Source of the DNA: Terriglobia bacterium
GTDB taxonomy: Bacteria; Acidobacteriota; Terriglobia; Bryobacterales; UBA6623
Direction of reading: 5' to 3'
Assembly: GCA_009841225.1 (NCBI GenBank)
Contig: VXMF01000058.1
Span: forward strand, 1-64,000
Length of the DNA stretch: 64,000 bases
The notes beneath the pieces are model-generated. The model worked only from the letters and a program-made list of their open reading frames with translations. It was not told the DNA's origin and did no database searches. Numbering within the stretch: the first letter of the stretch is position 1; every line of letters starts with the position of its first letter. The translations under genes were made by a program, and so were the position numbers. Below, piece after piece: positions 9,469 to 17,303 of this stretch.

Positions 9469-10902
9469 ATGCCATTCGATGACCACCTGGCCCTGACACG
9501 CCGCCAGCTCTTCTCGACTTCGGCGGGCGGCTTGGGGGTCGCGGCCCTGTCCCACCTGCTGGCGACCGATCTCAATGCCGCTTCTGCCCAAGAGGGCATA
9601 GCCGGGCTGCCGCATTTTGCGCCGCGCGCCAAGCGGGTGATCTACCTGTTCCAATCTGGCGGCCCCTCGCAAATGGATCTGTTCGACCCCAAGCCGGGGC
9701 TGACCCGCTTGCAAGGGTCCGAGCTCCCAGACTCGGTTCGCGGCGGTCAGCGTCTGACCGGGATGACGGCGGCGCAGACCAGCTTTCCGGTGGCGGCATC
9801 CAAGTTCCAGTTCGCCCGCCACGGCGCTTCGGGCCAGCAGTTCAGCGAGTTACTGCCTCACATCTCCTCGATCGCCGACAAGATCGCGGTGATCCGGTCG
9901 ATGACCACCGAGCAGATCAATCACGATCCGGCGATCACGTACCTGCAGACGGGCCACCAACTGGCAGGCAGGCCCAGCCTGGGATCTTGGCTCTCCTACG
10001 GCCTCGGAAGCGAAACCAGCAGCCTGCCAGCGTACGTGGTAATGGTTTCTCAAGGCAGCGGCGGCCAGCCCCTGTATTCGCGCCTGTGGGGCAGCGGCTT
10101 CCTGCCCACGCGCTACCAAGCCGTGAAGTTCCGCGCCGGCCGGGAGCCGGTGCTGTATCTCAATGATCCGGACGGATTCTCCCGCGAAGACCGACGCTCT
10201 TATCTGGACGACCTAGGCGCACTGAACCGAGTTCGCTTCGAGAAGCTCGGCGATCCGGAGATCGAGAACAGGATCGCGCAGTACGAAATGGCCTACCGCA
10301 TGCAAGCCTCGGTGCCGGAACTGACGGATCTGTCGGCCGAAACAGAGAGCGTGATGCAGATGTACGGGGAGGACGCTCGCAAGCCGGGCACGTACGCCAG
10401 CAACTGCCTGCTGGCCCGACGGCTGGTCGAGCGCGGAGTGCGCTGCGTGCAGCTATTCCACCGTGGCTGGGACCACCACGCCGCACTGCCCCGGCGCCTA
10501 GAGGAGAAGTGCCTCCAGACGGATCAAGCTTCCGCGGCCTTGGTGAAAGATCTGGAGCAGCGCGGGCTGCTGGACGAGACGCTGGTGGTCTGGGGCGGCG
10601 AATTCGGTCGGACCGTGTACTGCCAGGGCAACCTCTCTGCAGAGGTCTACGGCCGGGACCACCACCCGCGATGTTTCTCGATCTGGCTCGCGGGCGGCGG
10701 AGTCCAGGGAGGAGTCAACTACGGCTCGACCGACGACTTTTCGTACAACGTGACCGAAAACGCGGTCAGCGTGCACGACTTGCACGCGACAATGCTGCAC
10801 TTGATGGGAGTGGACCACAAGAAGCTGACCTTCAAGTTTCAAGGGCGGCATTTCCGCCTCACCGACGTGCACGGCGAAGTCATCAAGCCGCTGCTTGCCT
10901 GA
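9469..10902 (+). CDS. DUF1501 family protein with Tat signal
   Basis: 477 residues. The N-terminus has a twin-arginine signal (LTRRQLFSTSAGGLGVAAL) and the mature part has DUF1501 marks: YLFQSGGPSQMDLFDPKP near the start and LVVWGGEFGRT further on, similar to alkaline-phosphatase-fold sulfatase relatives. The ATG is 3 bases after the stop of the PSD1 gene, and the SD sequence gaggga lies inside that gene's end, so the two are translated together. DUF1501 and PSD1 proteins are a standing pair in these phyla; their joint function is not established. Confidence 0.93.
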   Translation: MPFDDHLALTRRQLFSTSAGGLGVAALSHLLATDLNAASAQEGIAGLPHFAPRAKRVIYLFQSGGPSQMDLFDPKPGLTRLQGSELPDSVRGGQRLTGMTAAQTSFPVAASKFQFARHGASGQQFSELLPHISSIADKIAVIRSMTTEQINHDPAITYLQTGHQLAGRPSLGSWLSYGLGSETSSLPAYVVMVSQGSGGQPLYSRLWGSGFLPTRYQAVKFRAGREPVLYLNDPDGFSREDRRSYLDDLGALNRVRFEKLGDPEIENRIAQYEMAYRMQASVPELTDLSAETESVMQMYGEDARKPGTYASNCLLARRLVERGVRCVQLFHRGWDHHAALPRRLEEKCLQTDQASAALVKDLEQRGLLDETLVVWGGEFGRTVYCQGNLSAEVYGRDHHPRCFSIWLAGGGVQGGVNYGSTDDFSYNVTENAVSVHDLHATMLHLMGVDHKKLTFKFQGRHFRLTDVHGEVIKPLLA

Positions 10903-10948
10903 CGCCTCGGAACGTCTGAGCGACTTGCACGAAAGGGATTAGCTCGCA

Positions 10949-11692
10949 ATGCCCGACAGCGACAGTGTTGCGTTGGTCACCGGTGCAAGCCGGGGCATCG
11001 GGCGGGCGGTCGCCAGCGAGCTTGCCCGCACGCATCGCGTCATCGGCACCTACCGCGGCAATCTTGCGGCAGCCGAGAGCCTCCGCGAAGAATGTGGCGC
11101 TGACATATTCCAGATGGACGTCGCATCGTCGGCCGACCGAGCGGCGGTGATGGAATTCGTTCGGAGCGAGCACGGTCGCCTAGATCTGTTGGTCAACAAC
11201 GCCGGCATCGCCCCGCGCGTGCGCAACGACCTCTTGGAAGCAAGCGAAGAGAGCTTTGAAGAAGTTCTGAGCACAAACTTGCAAGGACCGTACTTCCTGA
11301 CCCGCGACGCAGCCAAGCTCATGCTGGAGCGAGGCTCCGGCCGGATCGTTTTCGTGACGTCGATCTCGTCCTATACGGCGTCGACGAACCGTGGCGAGTA
11401 CTGCGTGTCGAAGGCAGGGCTCAGCATGGCGGCGCAACTCTATGCCAGCAGGCTGGCCCCGGAAGGCATCGGTGTGTTCGAGGTGCGACCGGGCATCATC
11501 GAAACCGACATGGTCGCGCCGGTCCTCGACAAGTACAAGCGGCTCGCGGAGGAGGGCCTGCTTCCGCAAGGTCGGCTGGGGCGGCCCGAAGACGTGGCGT
11601 TAGCCGTGCGAGCCATCGCGGATGGCAATCTCGACTACTCCGCCGGCCAAGTCATCGACGTAGACGGCGGCTTTCACCTGCGCAGCCTATAG
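10949..11692 (+). CDS. short-chain dehydrogenase/reductase, FabG-like
   Basis: 247 residues, a standard length for classical SDRs. TGASRGIGRAV near residue 12 is the NAD(P) glycine motif, LVNNAGIAPR carries the NNAG structural motif, and the catalytic Ser-Tyr-Lys set is seen as SISSYTAS with EYCVSKAG. The C-terminus has the DVDGGF of the family. It reduces or oxidises a keto/hydroxy substrate with NAD(P)(H); the substrate is not known. An SD gaaaggg precedes the ATG. A broken second copy of this gene lies at 13198-13700, so the locus has been duplicated once and one copy has decayed. Confidence 0.9.
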   Translation: MPDSDSVALVTGASRGIGRAVASELARTHRVIGTYRGNLAAAESLREECGADIFQMDVASSADRAAVMEFVRSEHGRLDLLVNNAGIAPRVRNDLLEASEESFEEVLSTNLQGPYFLTRDAAKLMLERGSGRIVFVTSISSYTASTNRGEYCVSKAGLSMAAQLYASRLAPEGIGVFEVRPGIIETDMVAPVLDKYKRLAEEGLLPQGRLGRPEDVALAVRAIADGNLDYSAGQVIDVDGGFHLRSL

Positions 11693-12082
11693 CACAGGCT
11701 GCCGCACCGGCACGCGTTGCGGAACTGATCTACTTCGTTCCGCGCCAATTTCGGGCCCGATCATGGCGGACGTTCTCAAAGCAGGCTGACGTTCCGGGCG
11801 CTGGTGGCGTAGGCAGCCTGAACGCTCCCGCCACTTTCTCCGCAATCGCATTCCTCCCTGTCCGGGCGAGGTTGTGCCAACGAATGCCAACTCGCCCCAG
11901 AGAGCCATGCAGGTTGCCCGCCGGGTTGGGCTGACCTCACTCAAAGCCGCTGTTGTCCCCGTCCTAACAACCCTCCAATGACACCAAACCGTGAATTAGA
12001 TCTCCCTGATCGCTCGCCTCTTTGGCTGGTTCGAACATCCCCGTGTGGTACGCTGGCCGCCAATACGAGGAAAGCAAGCTTG
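11693..12082. other. intergenic stretch, no gene seen
   Basis: About 390 bases between the SDR and DUF2141 genes. The first 35 bases (through cggcacgcgttgcgg) are also found, altered, after the SDR pseudogene at about 13665-13700, which shows that the duplication extended past the stop codon. Nothing else is recognised; the frame running through the 3' part is only a non-initiating extension of the DUF2141 gene. Confidence 0.5.
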
Positions 12083-12541
12083 ATGAAGCAACGTACATCT
12101 AGCCTAGGCCGGAGACTTCCCAGGCTCGCCACCGGATGCCTTTCGGTCCTTGGCACCACCGCATTCGCCGCGAGTCTTACCGTCACCGTTGACAACATCG
12201 AGGAGAACGAAGGCACGATGCATGTCGTGATCTACGATGACGCCAACTGGATGGCCGCTGACCCTGCCAAGTTCGCCGGGGCGAGCTCCGTCGACCTCTC
12301 CGAACGCAAGGACGACGGTCCGCTGGTGACGGAGGTCGAACTTGAACCCGGCGAATACGCCGCTTTCGCCTACCACGATCTCAATTCCAACAACAAACTC
12401 GACAGGAACTTCATGCGGATTCCCACAGAGCCCTACGCGTTCAGCGGACCGTTCAAGAAACTTCAGAAGCCCAAGTTCAAAGACTTCACGTTCGTCGTCG
12501 GCCGAGACGGGGCGGCGATCTCAGTCGTATTGCAGAAGTGA
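12083..12541 (+). CDS. secreted DUF2141 protein
   Basis: 152 residues from the ATG at 12083, preceded by gaggaaagc. An in-frame extension upstream to 11978 exists, but the signal peptide begins at MKQRTSSLG, which decides the start. After a cleavable signal ending at about TAFAA, the protein is a beta-rich DUF2141 domain: LTVTVDNIEENEGTMHVVIY, then AFAYHDLNSNNKLDRN with the conserved D-x-N-x-N-x-x-D segment, which looks like a calcium-type loop. Function is unknown. It stands alone between two noncoding stretches. Confidence 0.85.
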   Translation: MKQRTSSLGRRLPRLATGCLSVLGTTAFAASLTVTVDNIEENEGTMHVVIYDDANWMAADPAKFAGASSVDLSERKDDGPLVTEVELEPGEYAAFAYHDLNSNNKLDRNFMRIPTEPYAFSGPFKKLQKPKFKDFTFVVGRDGAAISVVLQK

Positions 12542-12925
12542 TGCGCTCAACCCAATGAGCCAGTACGCGAAGCAGCTGGCTCAGCGCCTAGGGCGGCTAT
12601 CGGCCCTACGTGCATGGAGGGCAGCCCGGGGGCTCGCGCCCGCGAATCGCCGAGCACCGACGCAGCGGATTATGCGCTCACCTTTGTCCGGGGAATTCCC
12701 AAGCGGCCGTTCTGCCCTGAAGCTTGCTACTCCGCCCTGTCGTTCAGCTACGGCGGAGCAATCTCGCGGCGGATTCGCTCGGAGCGAGCCCGCGGGCAGT
12801 CGACCGGCCGTTCGACGCAATGCGATTTGCGCCGCGGCCATCATGGGAGGCTTGATTCCCCCTCAGGTGGAGATTGTTGAGGAACTTGACATCCTCCCGA
12901 GCCCCCAGGCCGCCGAACGTTACCG
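12542..12925. other. noncoding stretch upstream of decayed gene copies
   Basis: No gene is supported. Around 12880-12905 the sequence gaggaacttgacatcctccc resembles a conserved motif I associate with the ends of IS200/IS605-type elements, but no TnpA or TnpB frame is present. The stretch leads directly into the rplS tail copy at 12926. Confidence 0.35.
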
Positions 12926-13030
12926 CTACCGTCTCGAGCGCTCCTTGAGGCGCGCCGCCTTGCCTTTGAGCTTGCGCAGGTAATAGAGCTTCGCCCGCCG
13001 CACCCTGTGCCGCTTGACGATCTCGGTCTT
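12926..13030 (-). pseudogene. duplicate of the rplS 3' end (copy A)
   Basis: The minus strand here encodes EIVKRHRVRRAKLYYLRKL and on to SRR-stop, the last 35 or so residues of the L19 protein whose complete gene is at 15276-15629. The reading frame and stop are intact and the nucleotide match is close, with mostly synonymous changes. Upstream of the match the sequence no longer resembles L19 (TDTYHPKT instead of the pre-core strand), and no start codon or ribosomal core follows. It is therefore a truncated duplicate, not a second L19 gene. Confidence 0.8.
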
Positions 13031-13138
13031 TGGATGATAGGTGTCGGTCTCCGCCACCAATACGACCTAGCGGCGCTCGAAGCCGCCGGCGCAATCCACA
13101 TCAGCGGTCGGCACGGTCGGGACCATGTAGGCCCGCCT

Positions 13139-13195
13139 TGAGCGCTATCGCCTCGAGCGGTCCTCGAGGTGCGTCGCCATGCCCGTGAGCCTGCA
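13139..13195 (-). pseudogene. second, more decayed copy of the rplS 3' end (copy B)
   Basis: gagcgctatcgcctcgagcg at 13139-13158 is identical to the sequence over the end of rplS at 15271-15290. The following 35 bases still align (tcctcgaggtgcgtcgcc against ttccttgaggcgtgccgcc) but have lost the frame. With copy A, this makes three versions of the same tail within 2.4 kb. Confidence 0.65.
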
Positions 13196-13197
13196 CG

Positions 13198-13700
13198 GAT
13201 GGAAATCGTTTGGAGCGAGGACGGCTGCCTAGATTTGTTGCTCAACAACGCCAACGTGGCCCCGCACGTGTGCAACGACCTCTTGAAAGCGAGTGAAGAG
13301 AACTTCGAAGCAGTGCCAGGCACGAACCTGTCTCGTCGTATACGACAGTCGACGAGCCGGGGCGAGTGCTACCTGTCGAAGGAGGGCTTAGCATGGCGGC
13401 GAAACTTGATGCCGGCAGGTTGGCACCGGACGGCATTGATGTGTTCGAGGTCCGACCGGGCATCATTGAAACCGATGTGGTCGCGCCAGGGATCGAGAAG
13501 TAGAAGCGGCTCGCGGAGGAGGCCTGCTTCCGCAGGGTCGGCTGGGTTGGCCAGAAGACATGGCTCTAGCCGTGCGAGCCATCGCGGACGGCAATTTCCA
13601 CTACTCCGCCGGCCAAGTCATCGACGTGGACGCCGGCTTTCACCTACGCAGCCTTTGGGCAAGCGGATCCCCCATAGCGGCGCGCGTTGCGAAACGGGTC
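13198..13700 (+). pseudogene. decayed copy of the upstream SDR reductase gene
   Basis: The sequence aligns along its length with 11147-11730 of the SDR gene. It retains LDLLLNNANVAPHVCNDLL in place of LDLLVNNAGIAPRVRNDLL, the ECYLSKEG segment in place of EYCVSKAG, and the final VIDVDAGFHLRSL. A block of about 70 bases is deleted after position 13330, several frameshifts separate the pieces, and gagaag-tag at 13494-13502 is an in-frame stop. The N-terminal cofactor motif is missing. It cannot make an active enzyme. Confidence 0.85.
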
Positions 13701-13774
13701 AGCTGCGCGTTCTCTCCAAGACTGCTGAGAACGAACCGCTTCAGGAGCCAGCCTCCCTAGGAACGGCCGTTTCC

Positions 13775-13803
13775 TTGACAAATCGGTTCGTATTAGGTAA
13801 CAT
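13775..13803 (+). promoter_or_regulatory. probable promoter of the HigB/HigA operon
   Basis: TTGACA at 13775-13780, a 17-base spacer, then TAACAT at 13798-13803 (four of six matches to the -10 consensus). The GTG of the toxin gene is 14 bases beyond, so the 5' leader is short. acattattgt at 13800-13809 is a partial inverted repeat that overlaps the -10 and may be part of an autoregulatory operator. Confidence 0.55.
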
Positions 13804-13817
13804 TATTGTAGGCGGAT

Positions 13818-14153
13818 GTGGAAGTTTCGTTCAAGACGAAGAAACTTGCCAAGGTGTTGAACTCGACTTCGGCAATCCGAAGAACGTATGGGGCCCGAAT
13901 GGAGCGGGACATCGCGACTCGACTCGCATTGCTTCGAAACGCTCCTGCTCTCTCGGCTGTGCCCCGCGTTCCTCCGGAGAGACTTCATCAACTCAAGGGA
14001 CACCGCAAGAATCAGTTCGCAATCGACCTCACGCATCCGTTCAGGCTTGTATTCGTGCCAGATCACAAGCCTTTGCCACTGCGTGACGAGGGTGGAATCG
14101 ATTTGACGAGCGTGACATCGATCATGATCGTCGAGATAGTCGACTACCACTGA
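13818..14153 (+). CDS. RelE/HigB-like toxin
   Basis: 111 residues from GTG 13818. The C-terminal half (LHQLKGHRKNQFAIDLTHPFRLVFVPD) matches the beta-sheet core of RelE/HigB ribonuclease toxins, where the basic residues contact mRNA on the ribosome. Its stop is 12 bases before the antitoxin gene, the toxin-first order typical of higBA. The pair follows directly after the duplicated and decayed SDR/rplS pieces, which suggests that it arrived by insertion. An intact frame and a good promoter argue for an active gene. Confidence 0.8.
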   Translation: MEVSFKTKKLAKVLNSTSAIRRTYGARMERDIATRLALLRNAPALSAVPRVPPERLHQLKGHRKNQFAIDLTHPFRLVFVPDHKPLPLRDEGGIDLTSVTSIMIVEIVDYH

Positions 14154-14165
14154 GGATACGGAGCA

Positions 14166-15257
14166 ATGGCCATGGCGGGAAACTACCGATACCAACCAGA
14201 CTACGCAGCGGTTCCTGGTTGGCTCGTGGAGGACCATCTGAAGGCAAGGGGTCTTTCGCAGGCGGAACTCGCGCGTCGCTGCGGGCGGTCTCCGAAGCTG
14301 ATCAGCGAGATCGTGTCCGGTAAAGCGCCTATCGAGCCCGAAACCGCACTTCAGTTCGAACGAGTGCTCGGCGTGGACGCGAGCATCTGGCTTGGCGTCG
14401 AAGCGGACTACCGCCTACATCTCGCGCGCGCGGCCGACGCAGCACGAGTGGACCAGCAGGTCTTGTGGGCCAAGAGATTTCCGATCGCTGAATTGCGGAA
14501 GCGAGGCCTCATCGGACCGCAATCTTCGGATCGCCAAACAGCTGTCGACATCCTCACCCTCTTCGGCGTGTCATCGGTCGAGGCATGGAGCCGCCAGTAT
14601 GACTCTGCAAGTGTCTCCTATCGACACTCTCCCAGTTTCAAGAGCGATGAAGCGGCACTTGCCACTTGGCTTCGCCTCGGCGAGCGGGAGGCTAACGAGC
14701 AACCATGTACGCCATACGATTCGCTTCGGTTCAGGGGGGCGTTGCGACAGATCCGCGACCTCACCACCGCCCCTGTTGAGTTGGCCCTTCAGAAAACGCA
14801 AAGCCTGTGCAATGACGCAGGAGTCGCATTGTCTGTCGTCAAGCCACTGCCAAAGGCGCGAGCCAGCGGAGCAGCATGGTGGATGTCGCCGCAGAAGGCA
14901 GTGATCGAGCTTAGCGCCCGTCACAAGACGGACGATCACCTATGGTTCAGCTTTTTCCATGAGGCGGCTCATATCTTGCTACACGGCAAGAGAAGCGTCT
15001 TTGTTGATGACACACAACGCGAAGCCGCTGGCGTCGAAGCAGAGGCGAATGCATGGGCCCGCGACGCCCTCATCCCTACACGCCAATGGAGGCACTTCAT
15101 TCTCGATGGAAGCTTTAGCCACACGCGTGTCTCAACGTTCGCGAGCACAGTCGGCATCGCACCAGGAATCGTCGTGGGCCGATTGCAGTACGAGGAACGG
15201 ATTCCTTGGTCGAGTTTGAACGCACTGAAGGTGCGTCTCGAATGGGGCGGTTCTTAG
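14166..15257 (+). CDS. HigA-type antitoxin fused to ImmA/IrrE peptidase
   Basis: 363 residues. Residues 15-75 are an XRE helix-turn-helix (LSQAELARRCGRSPKLISEI) that would bind the operon promoter and antagonise the toxin. The C-terminal half is an ImmA/IrrE-type zinc metallopeptidase with WFSFFHEAAHILLHGK, that is, HEAAH plus a downstream acidic EAEANAWARDALIP. Fusions of this type occur as antitoxins in higBA-like pairs; peptidase activity may regulate the antitoxin. An ATG at 14172 has better SD spacing (ggag, 8 bases) than 14166. The 3' end is 18 bases from rplS on the opposite strand. Confidence 0.85.
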   Translation: MAMAGNYRYQPDYAAVPGWLVEDHLKARGLSQAELARRCGRSPKLISEIVSGKAPIEPETALQFERVLGVDASIWLGVEADYRLHLARAADAARVDQQVLWAKRFPIAELRKRGLIGPQSSDRQTAVDILTLFGVSSVEAWSRQYDSASVSYRHSPSFKSDEAALATWLRLGEREANEQPCTPYDSLRFRGALRQIRDLTTAPVELALQKTQSLCNDAGVALSVVKPLPKARASGAAWWMSPQKAVIELSARHKTDDHLWFSFFHEAAHILLHGKRSVFVDDTQREAAGVEAEANAWARDALIPTRQWRHFILDGSFSHTRVSTFASTVGIAPGIVVGRLQYEERIPWSSLNALKVRLEWGGS

Positions 15258-15275
15258 GAGCGCGCGTCGCGAGCG

Positions 15276-15629
15276 CTATCGCCTCGAGCGTTCCTTGAGG
15301 CGTGCCGCCTTGCCCTTGAGCTTTCGCAGGTAGTAGAGCTTCGCCCGCCGCACCCTGTGCCGCTTGACGATCTCTATCTTCTCGACGACGGGCGCGTGCA
15401 GCGGGAAGATCCGCTCGACGCCCTGGCCGAAACTCACCTTCCGCACGGTGATCGTCTCGCGGATGCCAGGGTTGTTGCGAGCCAGCAGGATTCCCTCGAA
15501 AATCTGGATCCGCTCCTTCTCGCCTTCCTTGATCTTGACGTGAACCTTGATCTGATCACCCGGCTCCAGCGCCGGAAGTGACTCCTTGCGGTGAGCCTTT
15601 TCGATTTTTTCGATGATCGCGTTCTGCAT
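15276..15629 (-). CDS. rplS: 50S ribosomal protein L19
   Basis: 117 residues, normal length. IKVHVKIKEGEKERIQIFEG and the C-terminal RHRVRRAKLYYLRKLKGKAARLKE are diagnostic of L19, which sits at the 30S-50S interface. It is the last gene of the minus-strand operon ffh-rpsP-khpA-rimM-trmD-rplS, 36 bases after trmD. Two partial copies of its 3' end lie nearby at 12926 and 13139. Confidence 0.97.
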   Translation of the reverse strand: MQNAIIEKIEKAHRKESLPALEPGDQIKVHVKIKEGEKERIQIFEGILLARNNPGIRETITVRKVSFGQGVERIFPLHAPVVEKIEIVKRHRVRRAKLYYLRKLKGKAARLKERSRR

Positions 15630-15665
15630 GTTCCATTCTCCGGTCTCGTGTTGTAGCTCCCCGCT

Positions 15666-16451
15666 TCAGCGAGACTTGCCTTGACGATCCAGCGCGCCAG
15701 GATCCTGCGCTTCTCCGTCTGCCGCCTCTAGCGAGCGTAACAAGTCGGGACGATTGGCCCGTGTCTTCCTGATTGCAGCTTCTCGGCGCCAGCGGGCTAC
15801 CTCGGCGTGGTGGCCGCTGAGCAGGACCTCCGGCACGTCCCAAGACTGTCCCGGCGACCGTCGCGACGAATAGCTGGCCGGGCGCGTGTACTGCGGGCAG
15901 TCAAGCATCCCGACGCCCCCGCTGTCTAGCGGGTTGAATGATTCCCGGCGGGTCGAATCCGCATTGCCGACGACTCCGGGACACAGCCGCGCCACCGAGT
16001 CGACGATCACGCCCGCACCCCACTCGCCGCCGCTGAGCACGTAGCTGCCGACCGACAGCTCCTCGTCGACCAGATGCTCAGCCACGCGCTCGTCAACGCC
16101 CTCGTAGCGCCCGCACACGAGCACCACGTCATCGATGCCGACCAGCCGCTGCGCGGCAGACTGGTCGAACATCCGGCCCTGTGCCGAGAGCAGGACCTTC
16201 CACGCGACACCGCCCGGGCACTGCGACGAGATGTCAGCCAGCGCGGCATCGATCGGTTCGATCTTCATCACCATGCCTTCATCTCCCCCGAACGGCCTGT
16301 CGTCCACTGTGCGGTGCGCATCCGATGTCCATTCCCGGAGATCGTAGAGTTGAATCTCCACCAGCCCGGCGTCCCTGGCGCGGCCTACCACGCCGCACGC
16401 GAAGGGACCCCGGAAGAAGTCCGGGAATATGGTGACAATGTGAAACCGCAC
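15666..16451 (-). CDS. trmD: tRNA (guanine-N1-)-methyltransferase
   Basis: 261 residues from a GTG at 16451, one base after the rimM stop. It forms m1G37 in tRNAs with S-adenosylmethionine, which prevents frameshifting. RFHIVTIFPDFF, the RTVDDRPFGGDEGMVMK motif, the trefoil-knot SAM site YVLSGGEWGAGVIVDSVARL and the substrate loop PGVVGNADSTRRESF are all present. Position between rimM and rplS is the common bacterial order. Confidence 0.97.
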   Translation of the reverse strand: MRFHIVTIFPDFFRGPFACGVVGRARDAGLVEIQLYDLREWTSDAHRTVDDRPFGGDEGMVMKIEPIDAALADISSQCPGGVAWKVLLSAQGRMFDQSAAQRLVGIDDVVLVCGRYEGVDERVAEHLVDEELSVGSYVLSGGEWGAGVIVDSVARLCPGVVGNADSTRRESFNPLDSGGVGMLDCPQYTRPASYSSRRSPGQSWDVPEVLLSGHHAEVARWRREAAIRKTRANRPDLLRSLEAADGEAQDPGALDRQGKSR

Positions 16452-16452
16452 T

Positions 16453-16989
16453 TCAAGCCTTCAACTCATCCATCCCCTTCGGCAGCCGCGCCAAGATGCG
16501 CTTCGCCTCGATGTCAACATCCCGGCAGATCTCGGCCACGAAGGGCACGAGCATTTCCTTGCGATCCTCGTCGATGACCGAAAAAAGCAAAGTGCCGCCC
16601 GGCGGCTCGTAGACGTCTGCGACCGAGCCCAGCACGCGTCCCGTGGCTTCGTCCACCAGACTGCACCCCACCAAGTCGTCGAAGTAGTAGTCGCCCTCGG
16701 GCAGCGCGGGCAGATCGGCTTTGGCCATCCGCACTTCCGCGAGCCGCAGCCGCTCTGCGTCGCCGATCGAATCGATGCCTTCGAACTTGAGGATCAGCCG
16801 TCCCTTGTGCTCCCAAGCCCGTTCGACTCGCAAGACCTGCTGAGTGCGATCCGCCAGAACCACGTCCAGCTCCCGGCCCTCGGCAAAGCAGTCCAAGCCA
16901 CCGATCAGATTCTCGGCTGCGACCTCACCCTTGTTTCCGCGCGGCCGGGCGATTCTCGCCACCGCCAGATAGTCGTCTCCCTCCTTCAT
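16453..16989 (-). CDS. rimM: 16S rRNA processing protein RimM
   Basis: 178 residues. An N-terminal beta-barrel (YLAVARIARPRGNKGEVAAENLI) and a C-terminal PRC-barrel with YYFDDLVGCSLVDEATGRVLG and LVPFVAEICRDVDIEAKRI are both typical. RimM assists assembly of the 30S head together with S19. It lies 29 bases downstream of khpA and nearly abuts trmD. Confidence 0.96.
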   Translation of the reverse strand: MKEGDDYLAVARIARPRGNKGEVAAENLIGGLDCFAEGRELDVVLADRTQQVLRVERAWEHKGRLILKFEGIDSIGDAERLRLAEVRMAKADLPALPEGDYYFDDLVGCSLVDEATGRVLGSVADVYEPPGGTLLFSVIDEDRKEMLVPFVAEICRDVDIEAKRILARLPKGMDELKA

Positions 16990-17018
16990 ACATGAAGCAA
17001 ACCCAGCATTCTCCGACC

Positions 17019-17276
17019 TCAGTCGTCTTCGAGGATCTCCAAGGTGTAGCGGTGGTTGTACTTCATGCTCACCGCGCCGAGGAGAGTCCGCACGGATTTT
17101 GCCGTGCGCCCCTTCTTCCCGATGACCTTGCCCAGATCGGACGGATCGACCGACAGTTCGATCACGCAGCTCTGCGTTCCGTCGACCGCGTCCACTTCGA
17201 CCTCGTCAGGACTGTCGACGAGCGACTTGGCAATCACTTCGACCAATTCAACAACGGATTCTGTCTCCTTAGTCAT
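17019..17276 (-). CDS. khpA: KH-domain RNA-binding protein
   Basis: 85 residues. VDPSDLGKVIGKKGRTAKSV contains the GxxG loop (GKKG) of a type II KH domain. Small KhpA/YlqC proteins bind RNA and are regularly located between rpsP and rimM, as here (27 bases after rpsP, 29 before rimM). The acidic C-terminus (LEILEDD) is a common ending of the family. Confidence 0.94.
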   Translation of the reverse strand: MTKETESVVELVEVIAKSLVDSPDEVEVDAVDGTQSCVIELSVDPSDLGKVIGKKGRTAKSVRTLLGAVSMKYNHRYTLEILEDD

Positions 17277-17303
17277 GGCTCGTCTCCCCCCGCAATCCTG
17301 CTG

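Noticed and set aside
12880..12905. Sequence similar to the end of IS200/IS605-type elements
   Set aside because: Match is short and from memory; no transposase or TnpB frame is present, so I did not list it as a mobile element.
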